The position numbers and the translations under genes were made by a program. The notes beneath the pieces were generated by a model. It worked only from the letters and a program-made list of their open reading frames with translations, did no database searches and was not told where the DNA came from. A DNA stretch of 64,000 nt, from NCBI GenBank assembly GCA_030704615.1, contig CM060733.1, forward strand, positions 61,938,001 to 62,002,000, read 5' to 3'. Of the stretch, positions 20,438 to 33,200 are shown one piece after another. How positions within the stretch are numbered: position 1 is the stretch's first letter; the number at the start of each line of letters is the position of its first letter. The stretch comes from Takakia lepidozioides. Taxonomy: Eukaryota > Streptophyta > Takakiopsida > Takakiales > Takakiaceae.

Positions 20438-23400
20438 CTCCCCAAGGATCGAATCGCCTTACTGCAACGACATTGCTTGCGATCGCTCATGATGCCGCTT
20501 TTTGGCATCACCTTGAACAAGGGTTCACCTTGAACCCTTTTTGACTAGGAAGATAACCTTGAACCAACTGTGCACCCCAATCACTACAATTGGGTCCGCC
20601 TTGGAATACTGGCCTGAGGTACGGGAACACGCCGAAGCCGCACTACGACTTTGTCCCGAGGTTACACTATTATAGTATGTGAACGGAAGCACATAGCTTC
20701 CGCGTTAGCCCCCACTACAAGACAACCCCCTCGGTAGCGCAGTTATAGTACGTGCACGCGCCAGGTGCGCACTAGCACGTGAACTCCCAAAGAAGGCGCA
20801 AGTTTTTTTGCCCCTTGGATGGGAGTCACCCGATTTCGGCACTACGCAAATACACGATTAATCCAATTTACCTCTCTCACTTTTGTAAGCTAGCATGCAT
20901 TCTACACACTAGCCAACCATACCATGCATCACCATTCCAAACAAAATAGGAAGCACAACATTTGGAAACCATTTCATTTATAAACAAAATTTGTACAACA
21001 CAAGTTTTTGCAATCGGATTTCTGAGCTAGCTAAGTCGGACTAAGCATGCATTTCCTCCCCCACAATCCAAGGTTGATGTCCCCATCAACGCTTCTTTCG
21101 CTTTTGAGGTCGCCCTTCAAAAGCTGCAACCACCTCGGATGCGTTCCCATTTATGAGGCATGCACCCAAGTTTCCTCCACTTGATAATAGCCCTTCCATT
21201 TCACAAGTTTTTTCTCGATTCTTGAACCTCCTCGACTTAAGCACTGCCTCCACCTCGTACTTAGGTTCATTTTCATGATCCAACAACACAGGTGGCGGAC
21301 GCAACACTTGATGCCGATTCGGACACGCTTCATCTTTGAAGTAAGGCTTCAAAAGGGAAACGTGGAATACCGGATGCATCTTGCTGTTTGCCGGCAGCTC
21401 CAATTTATACACATCCTCATTCATAACCTTCCGGATGCGAAAGGGCCCCGCATACGGAGGTACGAACTTTGGACTCACTTCCGGAGGTAGTAAAAAATTC
21501 TTGATGTTCAACCAGACCTCCGTGCCTACCTCAAACTGAACTTCCCTCCGCATCCGATTCGCCTGCCGTTCATACCATTTCCTAGCTTTGGCAATGTTGT
21601 ACTTTGCAAGCTCCAACAAACGCTCGCGTTCTTCCAGCACCGCGGCTGCTGCCAGTTCCTCAACGTCCTGGGCGGCCCAACTTGTCAGCACCAGAGGTGC
21701 TTTTCCATAGACCAATACGAAAGGGGAAACTCCCGTTGCGGAGTGTTTTGTGTTATTATAACAGAACTCTGCCGCATCCAAGTGCTCCACCCAGTCTGAT
21801 TGGTCTGCCGACACATAATTCCGCAAGATCTGCTTCACCACGGAATTCACTCTTTCCGTTTGGCCGTCCGTTGTAGGTCGGAAGGTCGTGCTCATCTTGA
21901 GCCTCGTCCCCATTTTCTTCCAAAGTGCTCTCCAAAATTTACTTGTAAACTTTGGATCGCGGTCCGAGACAATATCCTTTGGGAGTCCATGATGCTTGAA
22001 GACGTGGACGAAGTAAAGTCGCCCCGTCTCCTGCGCCGTTGCCGTCTCCTTGGTGGGAATGAAATGGCCCATTTTACTAAACCTATCCACCACCACCATG
22101 ATTGCATCGAATCATTTTGATAGTGACAAAGCAGTCATGAAATCCATCGAGACACTTTCCCAAGACCCCTCTGGAATCAGCAAGGGTTGTAACAGCCCCG
22201 CTTGCTTTTTGTACTCGCTCCGGTTTTGTTGGCATGTGGTGTATGTCTTGACATACTTCTCGGCCTCCTCCCTCAGTTTGGGCCAGAAATACTCTTTCTT
22301 CAAGAGTGCCGCGGTGCGCTTGGCTCCGCCGTGGCCCGCAAGCGGGCCATCAAAACATTCTCTCAAGAGACTATCTCTGATCCCTCCCTTCGGCACATAG
22401 AGACGCTTTTGCTTGTACCGGAGCAGTCCATTGTGCAAGTGGAACTGCGATTTAACCCCCAACCTCAAGTCCCGCATCACGGATTTTGCCATCTCATCCT
22501 TCCGGTAAGCCTTCTGGATCTTTCTTTGGAGCGTCGTCTTGCCCCTGTACACCAACATGAGCTGCTGCTTTCTACTTAAAGCATCGGCCACCACATTGTC
22601 CCGTCCCGGTTTGTACTGGATATCCACGTCGGACACAGCCAAAGTGTCTTGCCACCTAAGTTTTTTTGGGGACAACTTAGGCTGTGTGGCAAAATACGTC
22701 ACCGTGACATTGTCCGTGAACACCTTCACCGGGTTGGAACCAACATAGTGGTGCCAAAGCTCAAGGCAATGCACCACCGCCTTCATTTCTTTCTCGTGCG
22801 TAGGCCACCGTCGCTCCACTTCATTCAATTTCTTACTTTCATAAGCCACTAGACGTCCATCCTGCATGAGCAATCCCCCAATTGCGAAGTCCGACGCATC
22901 TGTATGAATCTCAAATGGACGGTCGAACTCCGAGATTTTCAGGACTAGAGCTTCCACCATCCGTTGCTTCAACTCGGCAAAAGCTTGGCCACAAAAGGTG
23001 TTCCATACCCATACCTTGGACTGACATAGAAGGTTTGACAGTGGCCCTGCGATCTTGGCGAAATTTCTCACATACTTTCGGTAATAGGAGGCGAGTCCTA
23101 GGAAGGATTGCACTCCCGTGACTGAAGTCGGAGGCTCCCAGTCCAAGATCGCCCTCACCTTTCTGTCATCCATTTTGATCTCATCCTATGTAATCACATG
23201 CCCTAGGAACTCCACTTTTGTGACCCCGAATTCGCACTTTGAAGCTTTGGCATATAGCTTCCCTTCCCGCAATTTCTGGAACACCCTTTTGAGGTGTTCC
23301 AGGTGCTCTTCCTTTGTTTTTGTATACACCAAGATGTCGTCAATGTACATGATCACAAAGTCATCCAACCACTCCTGGAAAAGGCTGTTCATTAGCGTGC

Positions 23401-24250
23401 TAAAGGTCGCGGGTACATTGGTGAGCCCAAAAGGCATCACCAAGAACTCATATGAACCATATCTTGTCCTGCACGCAGTCTTCTCCTCATCTCCTTACGC
23501 CACTCGGATTTGATGGTAACCTAAGCGCAAATTGATCTGGCTGAAATACTTTACTCCTGCCAACTGATCAAAGAGACTGTCATTGATCCTTGGCAAAGGG
23601 TACCGATTTTTGATAGTCACCTTATTCAGAGCCCTGTAATGGACACACATCCGCAGCGTCCCAGCCTTCTTGTCTGCGAATAGCACCGGGGCTCCGTAAG
23701 GTGACTTACTCGGGCCGGATGTACCCCTTTGACATTAGATCCTTGAGCTGGGCCTTCAGCTCAACCAACTCTCTGTGGCTCAACCGGTAGGGCGCCTTGG
23801 CAGGTGGCTCCAATCCCGATATCACCTCTATTATGTGGTCAACTCCTCTTCGCGGTGGCAAGCCGCTTGGTAAATCCTCCAGCATCACATCCTGGTATTT
23901 CTCTAGGATCACCTTGATCCAATTTGGGCTTGGCTCCCTATCAACTTCTTCTTCCACTTGTCTTACGTAAAGCAAAAACTAGGGCTTGTGTGGCTCCTCC
24001 ACTGCCCACTCTTTTGTTGTTAGCAAGTTTATTCGCCCTCCCACTCAGTTGGGCGTTTCCGACATCCGTAAAACTTCGCCACCATTCCCACACGGTAGCG
24101 TGACTATTCTCTTGCGGCCATCTATGACCGCTCTGGATTTGCTCAAAAATATCATCCCCAAAATGAGATCCACTCCATCGATCTCGTTAATGGTGAAGTT
24201 CTCACGTCCCTCCCAACTCCCGAGCTGAAGAGGGACATCGAACGCCAACC
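20438..24250 (-). mobile_element. Ty3/gypsy chromovirus remnant (E1 family), minus strand
   Basis: Contains, on the minus strand, an aspartic-protease tail, reverse transcriptase, RNase H, integrase, chromodomain, polypurine tract and the first part of a 3' LTR (20438-21055, reverse match to 7375-7985). Gag and the 5' LTR are missing. Both ends are abrupt joins to other repeats: an E2 LTR on one side and another gypsy fragment on the other. Confidence 0.85.
21086..24250 (-). pseudogene. Chromovirus pol (PR-RT-RH-IN-chromo), broken
   Basis: Reading on the minus strand: protease end (DGVDLILGMIFL, about 24170); RT start (VDHIIEVISGLEPPAKAPYR, 23706-23975); RT fingers ([20 protein letters not shown], 23495-23686); palm with the catalytic YIDD ([11 protein letters not shown], 23186-23443); RNase H (FEIHTDASDFAIGGLL ... 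VFTDN) and the integrase zinc region (22112-23173); then the integrase core and C-terminus (21086-22099). At least four frame breaks or stops separate these pieces. The chromodomain begins normally (YEVEAVLKSRR) but its second half is scrambled by frameshift. The protein would be non-functional. Confidence 0.9.
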
Positions 24251-25217
24251 TCTGGTGGTGCCATCTCTTTCTGAGGCATCACGTCGTCAGGTGTTGGGGC
24301 AAGCAATGGATCTGAATTGCTTGACCTGGATCATCAGCCCGAGTATGGCTGAGCAGCGCAGGTTGCGGACAACTTCTCCCACTACACTTCCCTTGGTTCC
24401 CTGCCTACTGAGACAGTACAGGCAGTGAGTGTAGGCGAGCAGGTGAGGACCACGGGGTGTAGACATCCGTGGCACACGTGGGAGGTGCTCGAGGTTCAGA
24501 GGGAGTTGGCAGCCAAGGCGGCGGTGATGGATGAGGTTGGGGATTTTTCTCGGGTTGAGGAAGTCATCGAGGATGAGATGATGAGGCAGGATGAGGCCTT
24601 GTCACTGACAGAGCAGGCAGTGGTCACTACTCAAGAGGTTGCAACATAGCAACCACGGGACTCGTCTCCTATCTCTAAGCCCATTGGACTTAAGGTTGCA
24701 GTTACGGAGGACAATTGGGAGCCTGACATTGGACCCATTGTCACCGGAGGAGAGAGACGACGTGTACGGCGATTCCTGAGGGCTTACAGGAATTGCTTTG
24801 CCTTCAGTTTGAAGGACTTGGGAGCACTGAAGGGTCAGGTAATTCACATTGAGTTGACCACTGACACGCCAATCTTTCGGAGACCCTATAGATACAGTGA
24901 CATGGAGAGGTCTTTGATTCAGATGAGGACTCAAGACCTCTTGGAGGCAGGTTTGGTGGAGCTTTCTGGTGGAGAGTATGCTTCAGCCACAGTGATGCCA
25001 GCCAAGAAAGATGTCTATGGCAATTGGACGGAGAGACGTATGTGCGGTGATTACTGGCCTGTAAATCGTCAGATCAAGTCTGATAAGTATGCCATGCCCA
25101 CACCGGAGGAGATCTTTGATGCCACTGGGCATGCTATGGTCTTTAGCACTTTGGATTTACGATCCGGATATCACTAGTTGCCGATCAAGGAGGCAGACAA
25201 GCAAAAGACAACATTTT
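24251..25217 (+). pseudogene. Third gypsy lineage: reverse-transcriptase N-terminal fragment
   Basis: Plus-strand frame with FAFSLKDLGALKGQ, then FRRPYRYSDMER, a fingers region (RRMCGDYWPVN) and the palm start (FSTLDLRSGYH). A TAG at 25176-25178 stands where glutamine is expected (YHQLPI...). An earlier TAG is at about 24647. The fragment ends at 25217, where it is fused to the copied MULE 3' end. Its sequence differs clearly from both E1 and E2. Confidence 0.75.
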
Positions 25218-26078
25218 GACTATTGATGACTTTATTCATGCACCGGCGTTGAGCGTGAACGAGCTGCACAAACTCCTCCTTAGGGATTCCAGAAATCATT
25301 GATGGGGCAAAGGGAATCCTCCATATGGATATTGCATTTTCATGTATCAGATTTTTTTTTGCAGTGTAATGAAATGCACCCCAAAACACCTGGAATGAGG
25401 CAATATTCCATTCAAATTGAGATCCAACAGCAGTTGTGGGGCCATTTCTGGAAAAATGGCGCCGAATTTCTCTATTTTGGGCCGAAAACTGGCTAAGTCC
25501 CAACATGCACTGATACCCGTGTCTGGAAAAATGGCGCCGAATTTCCCTATTTTGCGCCGAAAACTGGCTAAATCCGAACATGCACTGGAAAAATGGCGCC
25601 GAATTTCCAGTTACATGGCCCAGAACTGCCCAACATCTGTGCAATCCCCGGCACCATGTACTGAAATTTGGCGCCACATTTCCAAATTTTGGGCTTACAC
25701 ACCTGTCATGAGGGGACCTATAGCCGCGGAATTCGGCACCATTTTTTGCCAGAGAGACCTATTATCGCGAAATACGTCGCGGTTTTTTCCGGTTACGGAC
25801 CCTATTACCGCGAAATTTGGCGCCATTTTTGCACATGTCGTTGGGAATTGGCATGAGCGGAAGACGAAATATGATGAGCACAACTCTCAAAACTACAATT
25901 TTCCCTTCAAGGTGCCGAATAATATATTTGTTTTTTCTGACACATTGCATTAAATTAATGTTTTATAATGTTTTATAATGTTTTTTATTTTCGAAATTTG
26001 TACTTCTGCTCATGAAAACTGATTGTCTTGCTACTCCGCTCATGCCGCTCATGTCGCTCATGCTCATGAAATAGCTAA
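25218..26078 (+). repeat. Second copy of the MULE copy-1 3' end (with array D')
   Basis: Starts inside the last transposase exon (matches 12861: ACTATTGATGACTTTATTC) and runs through the stop codon, 3' flank, GGCGCC array (25440-25830) and TCATG-rich terminus to GAAATAGCTAA. It is highly similar to 12861-13726 with a few indels. The upstream transposase is absent. It may be a deletion derivative or a captured end. Confidence 0.85.
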
Positions 26079-28938
26079 TCTCGCTCTTCATATAGTGAAG
26101 GTGGACTGACAGGGCAACACCAGTCTAAGAGACAGAGACGGGGTATGACTATAGTGGCGGATCCACTGGCTTCACGGAAACCGCACGATAATGTTTCCCA
26201 AGCTCTTGTGCAGGATGGGGCACAACAGCACAGAGAGCTGTTATTATTGGAAGCACGGCCTTCGGAAAGGGAAGAAGAAGTCACTTCGATACCACAACCA
26301 CCACAACCAATTGACTCAGTTGTTTTAGAGGTTCCACAGTTACTACATGCTGTGACATCACCCCCAATTGCTCTGGAAGGAGAAAGGTTGGACATTCCCA
26401 CTACAGAGCAGGTCGTGGCCGAAATTGAAAAGGGTGACCTTCTCTATGAAAACTCTGGCTTGGTAAGGGAATCAGTGGTTCCAGAGGTGTAGCGGTTGTC
26501 CAGGGAAAACCCTGATGTGCATGTAATACCCACACCTGTGATGGAGGTACCAGGGGTAGAATATCAAGACACTGTAGCACCTGTGGCAGATGAGGTGGTT
26601 CAGGAAGAGAATCTGGTGGGGCAATGGCCTGAATGGTTGGTGAGGCATCACACTGTGGAGGATCAGGGAGAACAGCAACAAGTTCACCATGATGACCCTC
26701 AGTAGGCCATGCTTATGAGTTCCATAAGCAGAACACTTAATTTGTTGGGCACTTATGTGAAATCCCATGATCCATCTACCCAATTGGCAGCTTTGAGGGA
26801 GGAACTTAGGAAGGAATTTGAGGCTTGAATTGCCACTGAGTGTGTTAACAAGGTAGATGAGGAGGTCAATCTCAAGTTACAGCAAAAGTTGGAGGACACA
26901 AAGGCTGCTTTGCAGTTGGCCAAGGGACATTTGATTGAAGCAGGCCTCGAGCAGGACCAGTTGCATGAAGCACATAAGCAACAGTTATACCAAATGCAGG
27001 TGAAGCATGAGAACAAGTTGGTTGCAGGCAGTACATGAAAAGATGACCATACAATGTGCTACACTCACAACTATTCTTGAGCAAACTGCATTAGAAGTTA
27101 ACAGACAAGGGGAGAGATGTATGAAGGCAGAAGCAGAGATAATAGAGCAAGCGAAACTCATTGTTGATATGAAGAATACAATCTGTCGCAATGAGAATAC
27201 TTTCAAACAATACAGACAAGTTGAGGCTGACCAAGAGAGGTGCATCCTGGAGTTGCAACAAACAGTCATGATCAATAAAAATGAACTCTCTGTGGCTAAC
27301 AAGGCTCGGAAGGAAGCCAATAATCTGGCTGCTGCCTATGCGAGTTTGGTTGAACCTCATGCGAAGCGCATGGAGGCTTTACAGCAGCAGTTAGATGTGT
27401 ACAGACTCACGGAGGAGCAGACTCTCAGGGGTGCCACACACGACTTGGTGGATAACCACCTTATGCAGGTCTGGTTAGCACAAGGGCCGGTGGAAGGCAA
27501 AGCACCACGGAAGCTCACCCAAGGCGAGATGAATGAGCTCAGACTGCAGGTGCAGATCATTGCCACAACTACTATAGACAATGTCTATAGTAGAATAGCG
27601 GAGCTACAGGAGGATGTAGAAGGCCTGCAGACTCAGGTGGATGACCTGAGTTCAAATATTGACAAGAGAGTCTTTGTACCTGAGGAGCAACTGATGGCTA
27701 CTTATTTACATGCAATGACTCTAATTTTTCAGTCTTCTTCGCAAGGGGTGCAAGAGATGCCAGTGGTAGAAGGGCCAGTGGTACCAATACCACAGCAAGT
27801 GATTGTGCAGGTAGCTGACCCTGTTGTTACTACAGCCACACCACAGCCTGAGGTATGGGGGGATGCTGCTTTTAACCCACCTCGGACTCCTGCTGCACGG
27901 GAGTACAGTCGGGCTATGATTATGCCATTCAACCAAATTCCCATTGTGTTGGATTTGGCTTGGAAGGAATTTAGTCCTCCGCAATCGTTGGCACATTACT
28001 ACCAAATCATGCGCATTTGGCTGCCAGTGGCAACTAGGACTAAGGTTCTTCCGAACAATCGACCCATTGAGGATCATCCCTTTGCGAGGTACTGGTCTGA
28101 AGCAAGTACCATGTTGAAGGAATTAATTGCCTTCCAAGTTGTACATGGGTACATTTATACCAAGACTAAGGAGGTATCAAGTATTGTCATGGGTTGTGGA
28201 TTATACTATGCTGCTTGTTTTCTGGTACGTTATCACATTGAGCAACAGAGGATGCAATCCCGATTTTTGAGTTATTCCAGTGGGGATCATTGGGTCTTAC
28301 CTTCAGTGTCACCTCATATTTACCTATATGATGCAAAAGTTATGATGTAGAAGGATTCCCAACTTCGCTCATGGTTTCATTCGGCTTGGAACAATTTGAC
28401 AACACAGAAATTTGGCCCTGAGGATATTTTCTTTAAGGGAGATGAGGCATGGAAATACTTGCACTGTTCCAAAGTCATTGGCACACCTCTTATCTATACG
28501 GATAAGGAGTTCAGGGTGTTCACTAATTTTGCCATTAAGCGCTTACAACAAGTTGTACAGTTTAAACTTCCAGACATGGTGGGACCACATTGTATGCCAC
28601 ACAGGATTCCAGTTAAAGTTCGGCCGTTAAAACACCTCAGGGGGGACGAGGATTCTGATACTACTGTTTTTTCTGCGGACTCTTTTGACATGGCTGAAGA
28701 CTATGCACTTCAGATGGCAGAAAAGAAATGACGGGGATTTCCTATGCCTGAGAGATTACCTCGTTATCAGCCAAAGCAGGTAGTGCTCAATCATCTCCAT
28801 CAGCCAGTGACAGGACTCGGGCTCGCACACGGAGTCCTTCACGGGACTCTCACCGTCAAAATGGTGCTCGCTCACAAAGGTTTGCTAATCCCAAACAGTA
28901 AACCGTGAGGACACGGTTTTTTCAGAAGGATGGGTAAA
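26079..28938 (+). pseudogene. E2 ORF3 relic, plus strand, second copy
   Basis: Begins abruptly at a point corresponding to about 33135 of the complete element, then follows ORF3 to its end. In-frame nonsense codons are TAG 26490, TAG 26703, TGA 26826, TAG 28348 and TGA 28729. A deletion near 27020 changes the frame. The long open stretch 27007-28350 encodes the second half of the coiled coil and the conserved C-terminal block. It ends at a degraded polypurine tract before the split LTR. Confidence 0.85.
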
Positions 28939-29333
28939 TGTTAGAGGGCTGCTTGGGACTTAGACGTTTTTTATAGGTTCTGTAGGGTACCCTTAATTTT
29001 TGCGCAGACTGAGACTAACATGAGCTTTAGGGGTGGCAGCAGCAGGCTTTAGGGGAGTCACACAACCCAGCACAACTTCGCACAGCCAGTCACAGCTTTG
29101 CACAGCCAGTCACAGCCGGCACAGCCCGACACAGCTTCAAACAGCCCGACACAGCCTAACACAGCCAGTCACAGCTCAGCACAGCTTGACACAACCTGTC
29201 ATAGTACATAAGGAACAGTTATCATTAACAGGGAACGACTATGAGGGAACAACATCTGCAAAGGGAACGGGTTACTTCAGGAATGACGGTTAGTTAGTTA
29301 GGTGGTTAGAACAGCTTGTGGGTAGATAAGGAG
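28939..29333 (+). repeat. E2 3' LTR, left half, split by the complete element
   Basis: Starts TGTTAGAGGGCTGC. After 29333 the LTR is interrupted by 29334-42633 and continues at 42634-43140. A CACAGCC minisatellite lies at about 29050-29210. The last five bases, AGGAG, are the target duplication. Confidence 0.88.
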
Positions 29334-30233
29334 TGTCGCGCGGCTTTTACTCACCCATCCCTTCGCTATCCGAGGCGGAAACTCCAAGATAGAAGAGTTG
29401 GAAATCTCTAAGTACTCAGCCCGCGCAGAACAATCAGTCATGACCTACAGCTAGTGTATCATGGGGGTGTTTCCTATTTGTTTCCTTTTCCGCATTCATC
29501 TTTGCTACCTTACCATTGATAATTAAGTATCAGTTTGCTTCATCAATTTATCGGTTTCCTTAACTCCTCCATTCAATCCACAACTTCACTCAGATCTCTC
29601 TACACAGTGTGATTGTATCGTATAAGTATCAGATTATGATTTATCAGGTATCAGGCCGAATCCATTATGTCTCTAATCTACTCTACAATATCACTCTAGC
29701 TTTGCATATGACAAGCTTCTACTAATCCTCTTTTCTCCTTCATGTGCTCTCCGATCTCCGCTCCCGCCTGTCTCCGAAGTCCTCCCCGAATAATGATCCC
29801 AATCATATTCCCCGTTCTTCTCTTTATCCTCCTATCCGCGGTTCTAACCGTTTCCCTCTCTAACCGTCGTATGTGAACTAACATGTTCCCTTCACTGGTG
29901 TTGTTCCCCACAGTCGTTCCCTGTCCTACTCTTCATTCCCTATTATCGTGACAGCTGTGTCAAGCGGTGACTGGCTGTGTTTGGCTGTGTTGGGCTGTGT
30001 CTGCTGTGACGACTGTGACGGGCTGTGTGGGCTGTGTGGGCTGTGACGGGCTGTGTTGGCTGTGTGGGCTGTGTGGGCTGTGACGACTGTGACGGGCTGT
30101 GTTGGCTGTGTAACCCCCTTCTACCGTGCGCTGCTGTCACCCCTAAGGTTCATGTTTGTCTCAGTCTGTGCAAAAATTAAGGGTACCCTACAGATCCCGT
30201 ATAAGTGTCTAAGTCCCCTACAGTCCTCTAACA
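29334..30233 (-). repeat. E2 complete element, 3' LTR
   Basis: About 900 bp; plus-strand ends TGTCGCGCGG and CTCTAACA. Almost identical to 41698-42633 except for fewer minisatellite units (29955-30110) and a few substitutions (for example near 29818 and 30147). Confidence 0.92.
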
Positions 30234-30250
30234 TTACCCCTTCCCCCCTC
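30234..30250 (-). other. Polypurine tract of the complete E2 element
   Basis: On the minus strand GAGGGGGGAAGGGGTAA abuts the LTR start TGTTAGAGG. Plus-orientation E2 relics have the same arrangement at about 19408-19426 and 48291-48308. Confidence 0.8.
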
Positions 30251-30271
30251 AAAAAGCCGTGTCCTCACGGT

Positions 30272-33200
30272 TTACTGTTTCCGAGTAGCAACCCTTTGTG
30301 AGTGAGCACCTTGTTGACGTTGAGAGTTTCGTGGTGGGCTGTGTGTACGAGCCCGAGGTCTGTCTCTGGTTGATGGAGATGGTTGATCACTACCTGGATA
30401 AGTGAGGCCTTCTGGAGGTTGATATCGAGGTAATCTTTCCGGCATAGGAGATCCCCTTTGTTTCTTTTCTTCCATCTGAATTGCATAGTCTTCTCCCATG
30501 TCAAAAGAATTTTGTGAAGAAACAGTTGTATCAGAATCCTCATCGCCTCTCAGGTGTTTTAATTTTCGAACTTTTTGTGGAATCATCTGGGGCATACAAT
30601 GCTGTCCTACCATGTCTGGAAGTTTGCATTTTACAACCTGGTGTAACCTTTGAACAGCAAAATTGGTGTAGACACTGAGCTCCTTGTCTGTCCAGATGAG
30701 TGGGGTACCAATTACTGGTGCCGCGTGCAAGTATTTCCATGCGATATGTCCCTTATAGAAAATGTCATCAAGTCCGAATTTCTGTGTTGACAAATTGTTG
30801 CAGGCTGCTTGAAACCATGAACGAATTTGAGAATCCTTTTGTATCATAAGTTTTGGGTCATATAGGTACATATGAGGTGGCACCGAAGGTAATACCCAAT
30901 GATCTCCACTGGAGTAACTTTGAAAGCGTGCTTGCATCTTTTGTTGCTCTATGTGGTAACGTATCAGGAAACAAGCAGCGTAGTATAGCCCGCACCCCAT
31001 GACAATACTTGCTATCTCCTTGGTCTTGGTATAAATGAGTCCATGTACAACCTGGAAAGCAACCAATTCCCTCAACATGGTACCTGCCTCGTGCCAGTAT
31101 TGTGCAAAGTGATGATCTTCAATATGTCGATTGTTTGGAAGAACTTTAGTCCTGGTTGCCACTGGCAGCCAGATACGCATTATTTGGTAGTAATGTGCGA
31201 ATGACTGCGGAGGACTAAATTCTTTCCAAGCCAAATCCAACATGATGGGAATTTGGTTGAAGGGCATAATCATAGCCCTACTGTACTCCCTGGCAGCTGG
31301 AGTTTTAGGTGGGTTAAAAGCTGCATTGCCCCATACCTCCGGCTGTGGTGGCTGTGGTGTGGTTGTAGTAACCACAGGTTCAGCTACTGGTACACTGACC
31401 TGTTGTGGTGGTGGTGGTACTGGTTCCTGTACCATTGGCATCTCCTGCACCTCGTGTGAAGACTGAAAAGCCAGAGTTCTGGCTTGCAAATAAGAAGCCA
31501 TTAGCTGTTCCTGAGGGATATAGACTCTTTGGTCGATGTTTGAAGTGAGGTCTTCCACTTGAGTCTGGAGTCCGTCTACATCCTCTTGTAACTCTGCTAT
31601 CCTACTATAGACATTGTCTATAGTAGTTGTGGCAATGTTCTGCACCTGTAGTCTGAGCTCATTCATCTCGCTTTGGGTGAGCTTCCGTGGGCTTTTGCCC
31701 TCTACTGGCCCTTGTGCTAACCAGACCTGCATAAGGCTGTTATCCACCAAGCTGCTTGTGGTTCCCCTGAGAGTTTGCTCCTCTCTTAGCTTATACAATT
31801 CCAACTGCTGTTGTAAAGCCTTCATGCGCTTCGCCTGTGGCTCAACCAATTGCGCATAGGCAGCAAGTAGATTATTGGCTTCTTTCGAAGCCTTGTTACT
31901 GACCGCGATTTCATTTCTATTGGCCACGATGGTTTGTTGCAACTCCACGATGTATTTCTCATTCTCAGCTTCTATCTGCCTGTATTGCTTGAAAGTATCT
32001 TCATTGCGACAGATTGTATTCTTCATATCGACAATGAGTTTCATGTGCTCCACATTCTCTTCTTCTGCCTTCGTACATTTTTCCGCTTGACTGTTTATTT
32101 CTTTTGTTGATTGGTCAAGCATAGTTGTAAATGTAGCGCATTGTATCTCCATCCTGTTATGCACTGTCTGCAACTCCGTATGTAGTGCATTCAGTTCTTG
32201 CAACTTGCTTTCATGCTGCACCTGCATTTGGTATAGCTGTTGCTTATGTTCTTCGTGCAACTGGTCTTGCGCAAGGCCTGCCTCAATCAATTGTTGCTTG
32301 GCCAATTGCAAAGCCATTTCTGTATTGGCCAAGTCCTGCTTCATCTTGAGAGTGACCTCTTCATCAACCTTGTTTGAACACTCAGTGGCAAGTCGAGCCT
32401 CAAACTCCTTCCTAAGTTCTTCTTTCAAGGCTGTCAATTGGCTAATTGGAACATGGGTTTTGACATAAGTCCCCAACAAATTAAGTGTCCTGCCTATGGA
32501 ATTCATCAGCATTGCCTGTTGAGGGTCATCATGGTGAGGTTGCTGCTGTTCCTCCCGATCTTCAACAGTATGATGTCTCACTAACCATTCAGACCATTGT
32601 CCCACCGGATTTTCTTCCTGAACTACTTCATTTATGACCGGTGCTACAGTGTCATGGCCTTCCGCCTGTGGTACCTCCGACACAGGTGTGTGCATTATAT
32701 GTACCTCAGGATTTTTCTTGGGCAACTGTTGCACCTCTGGGATTTCTGTCTGCTTGACCAGACCAGAATATTCATAGAGAAGGTCCCCTTTCTCTATTTC
32801 CGCCACTATCTGTTCTGTAGTTGGAATATCTATCCCTTCACTTTCCAAATCTATTATTTCGGGTTGAGCTTCATGGATAACTTGTGACCTTGTGACAAGT
32901 CGTTCAAGTGGCTGTGTTGGTTGTGATGCAGAAGTAACTTCTTCCTCCCTCTCTGAAGGTCCTGCTTCCAGTAATAACATTCTTTTGTGCTGCTGTGCCC
33001 CTCCCTGGTCATGAGCTTGGGAAACATTATCATGCGGAATCCGTGAAGCCAGTGGATCCGCCACTACAGTCTTTCCCCTTCTCTGCCTCTTAGTCTCGGG
33101 TTGTGCGGCCAGTCCACCCTCACTGTGTGAAGAGCCTTGCTCTTCCATTGCAGTTGTTTCTGGCTCAAACACTCCCATTTCCTTCCTTTCTTGTGCATTA

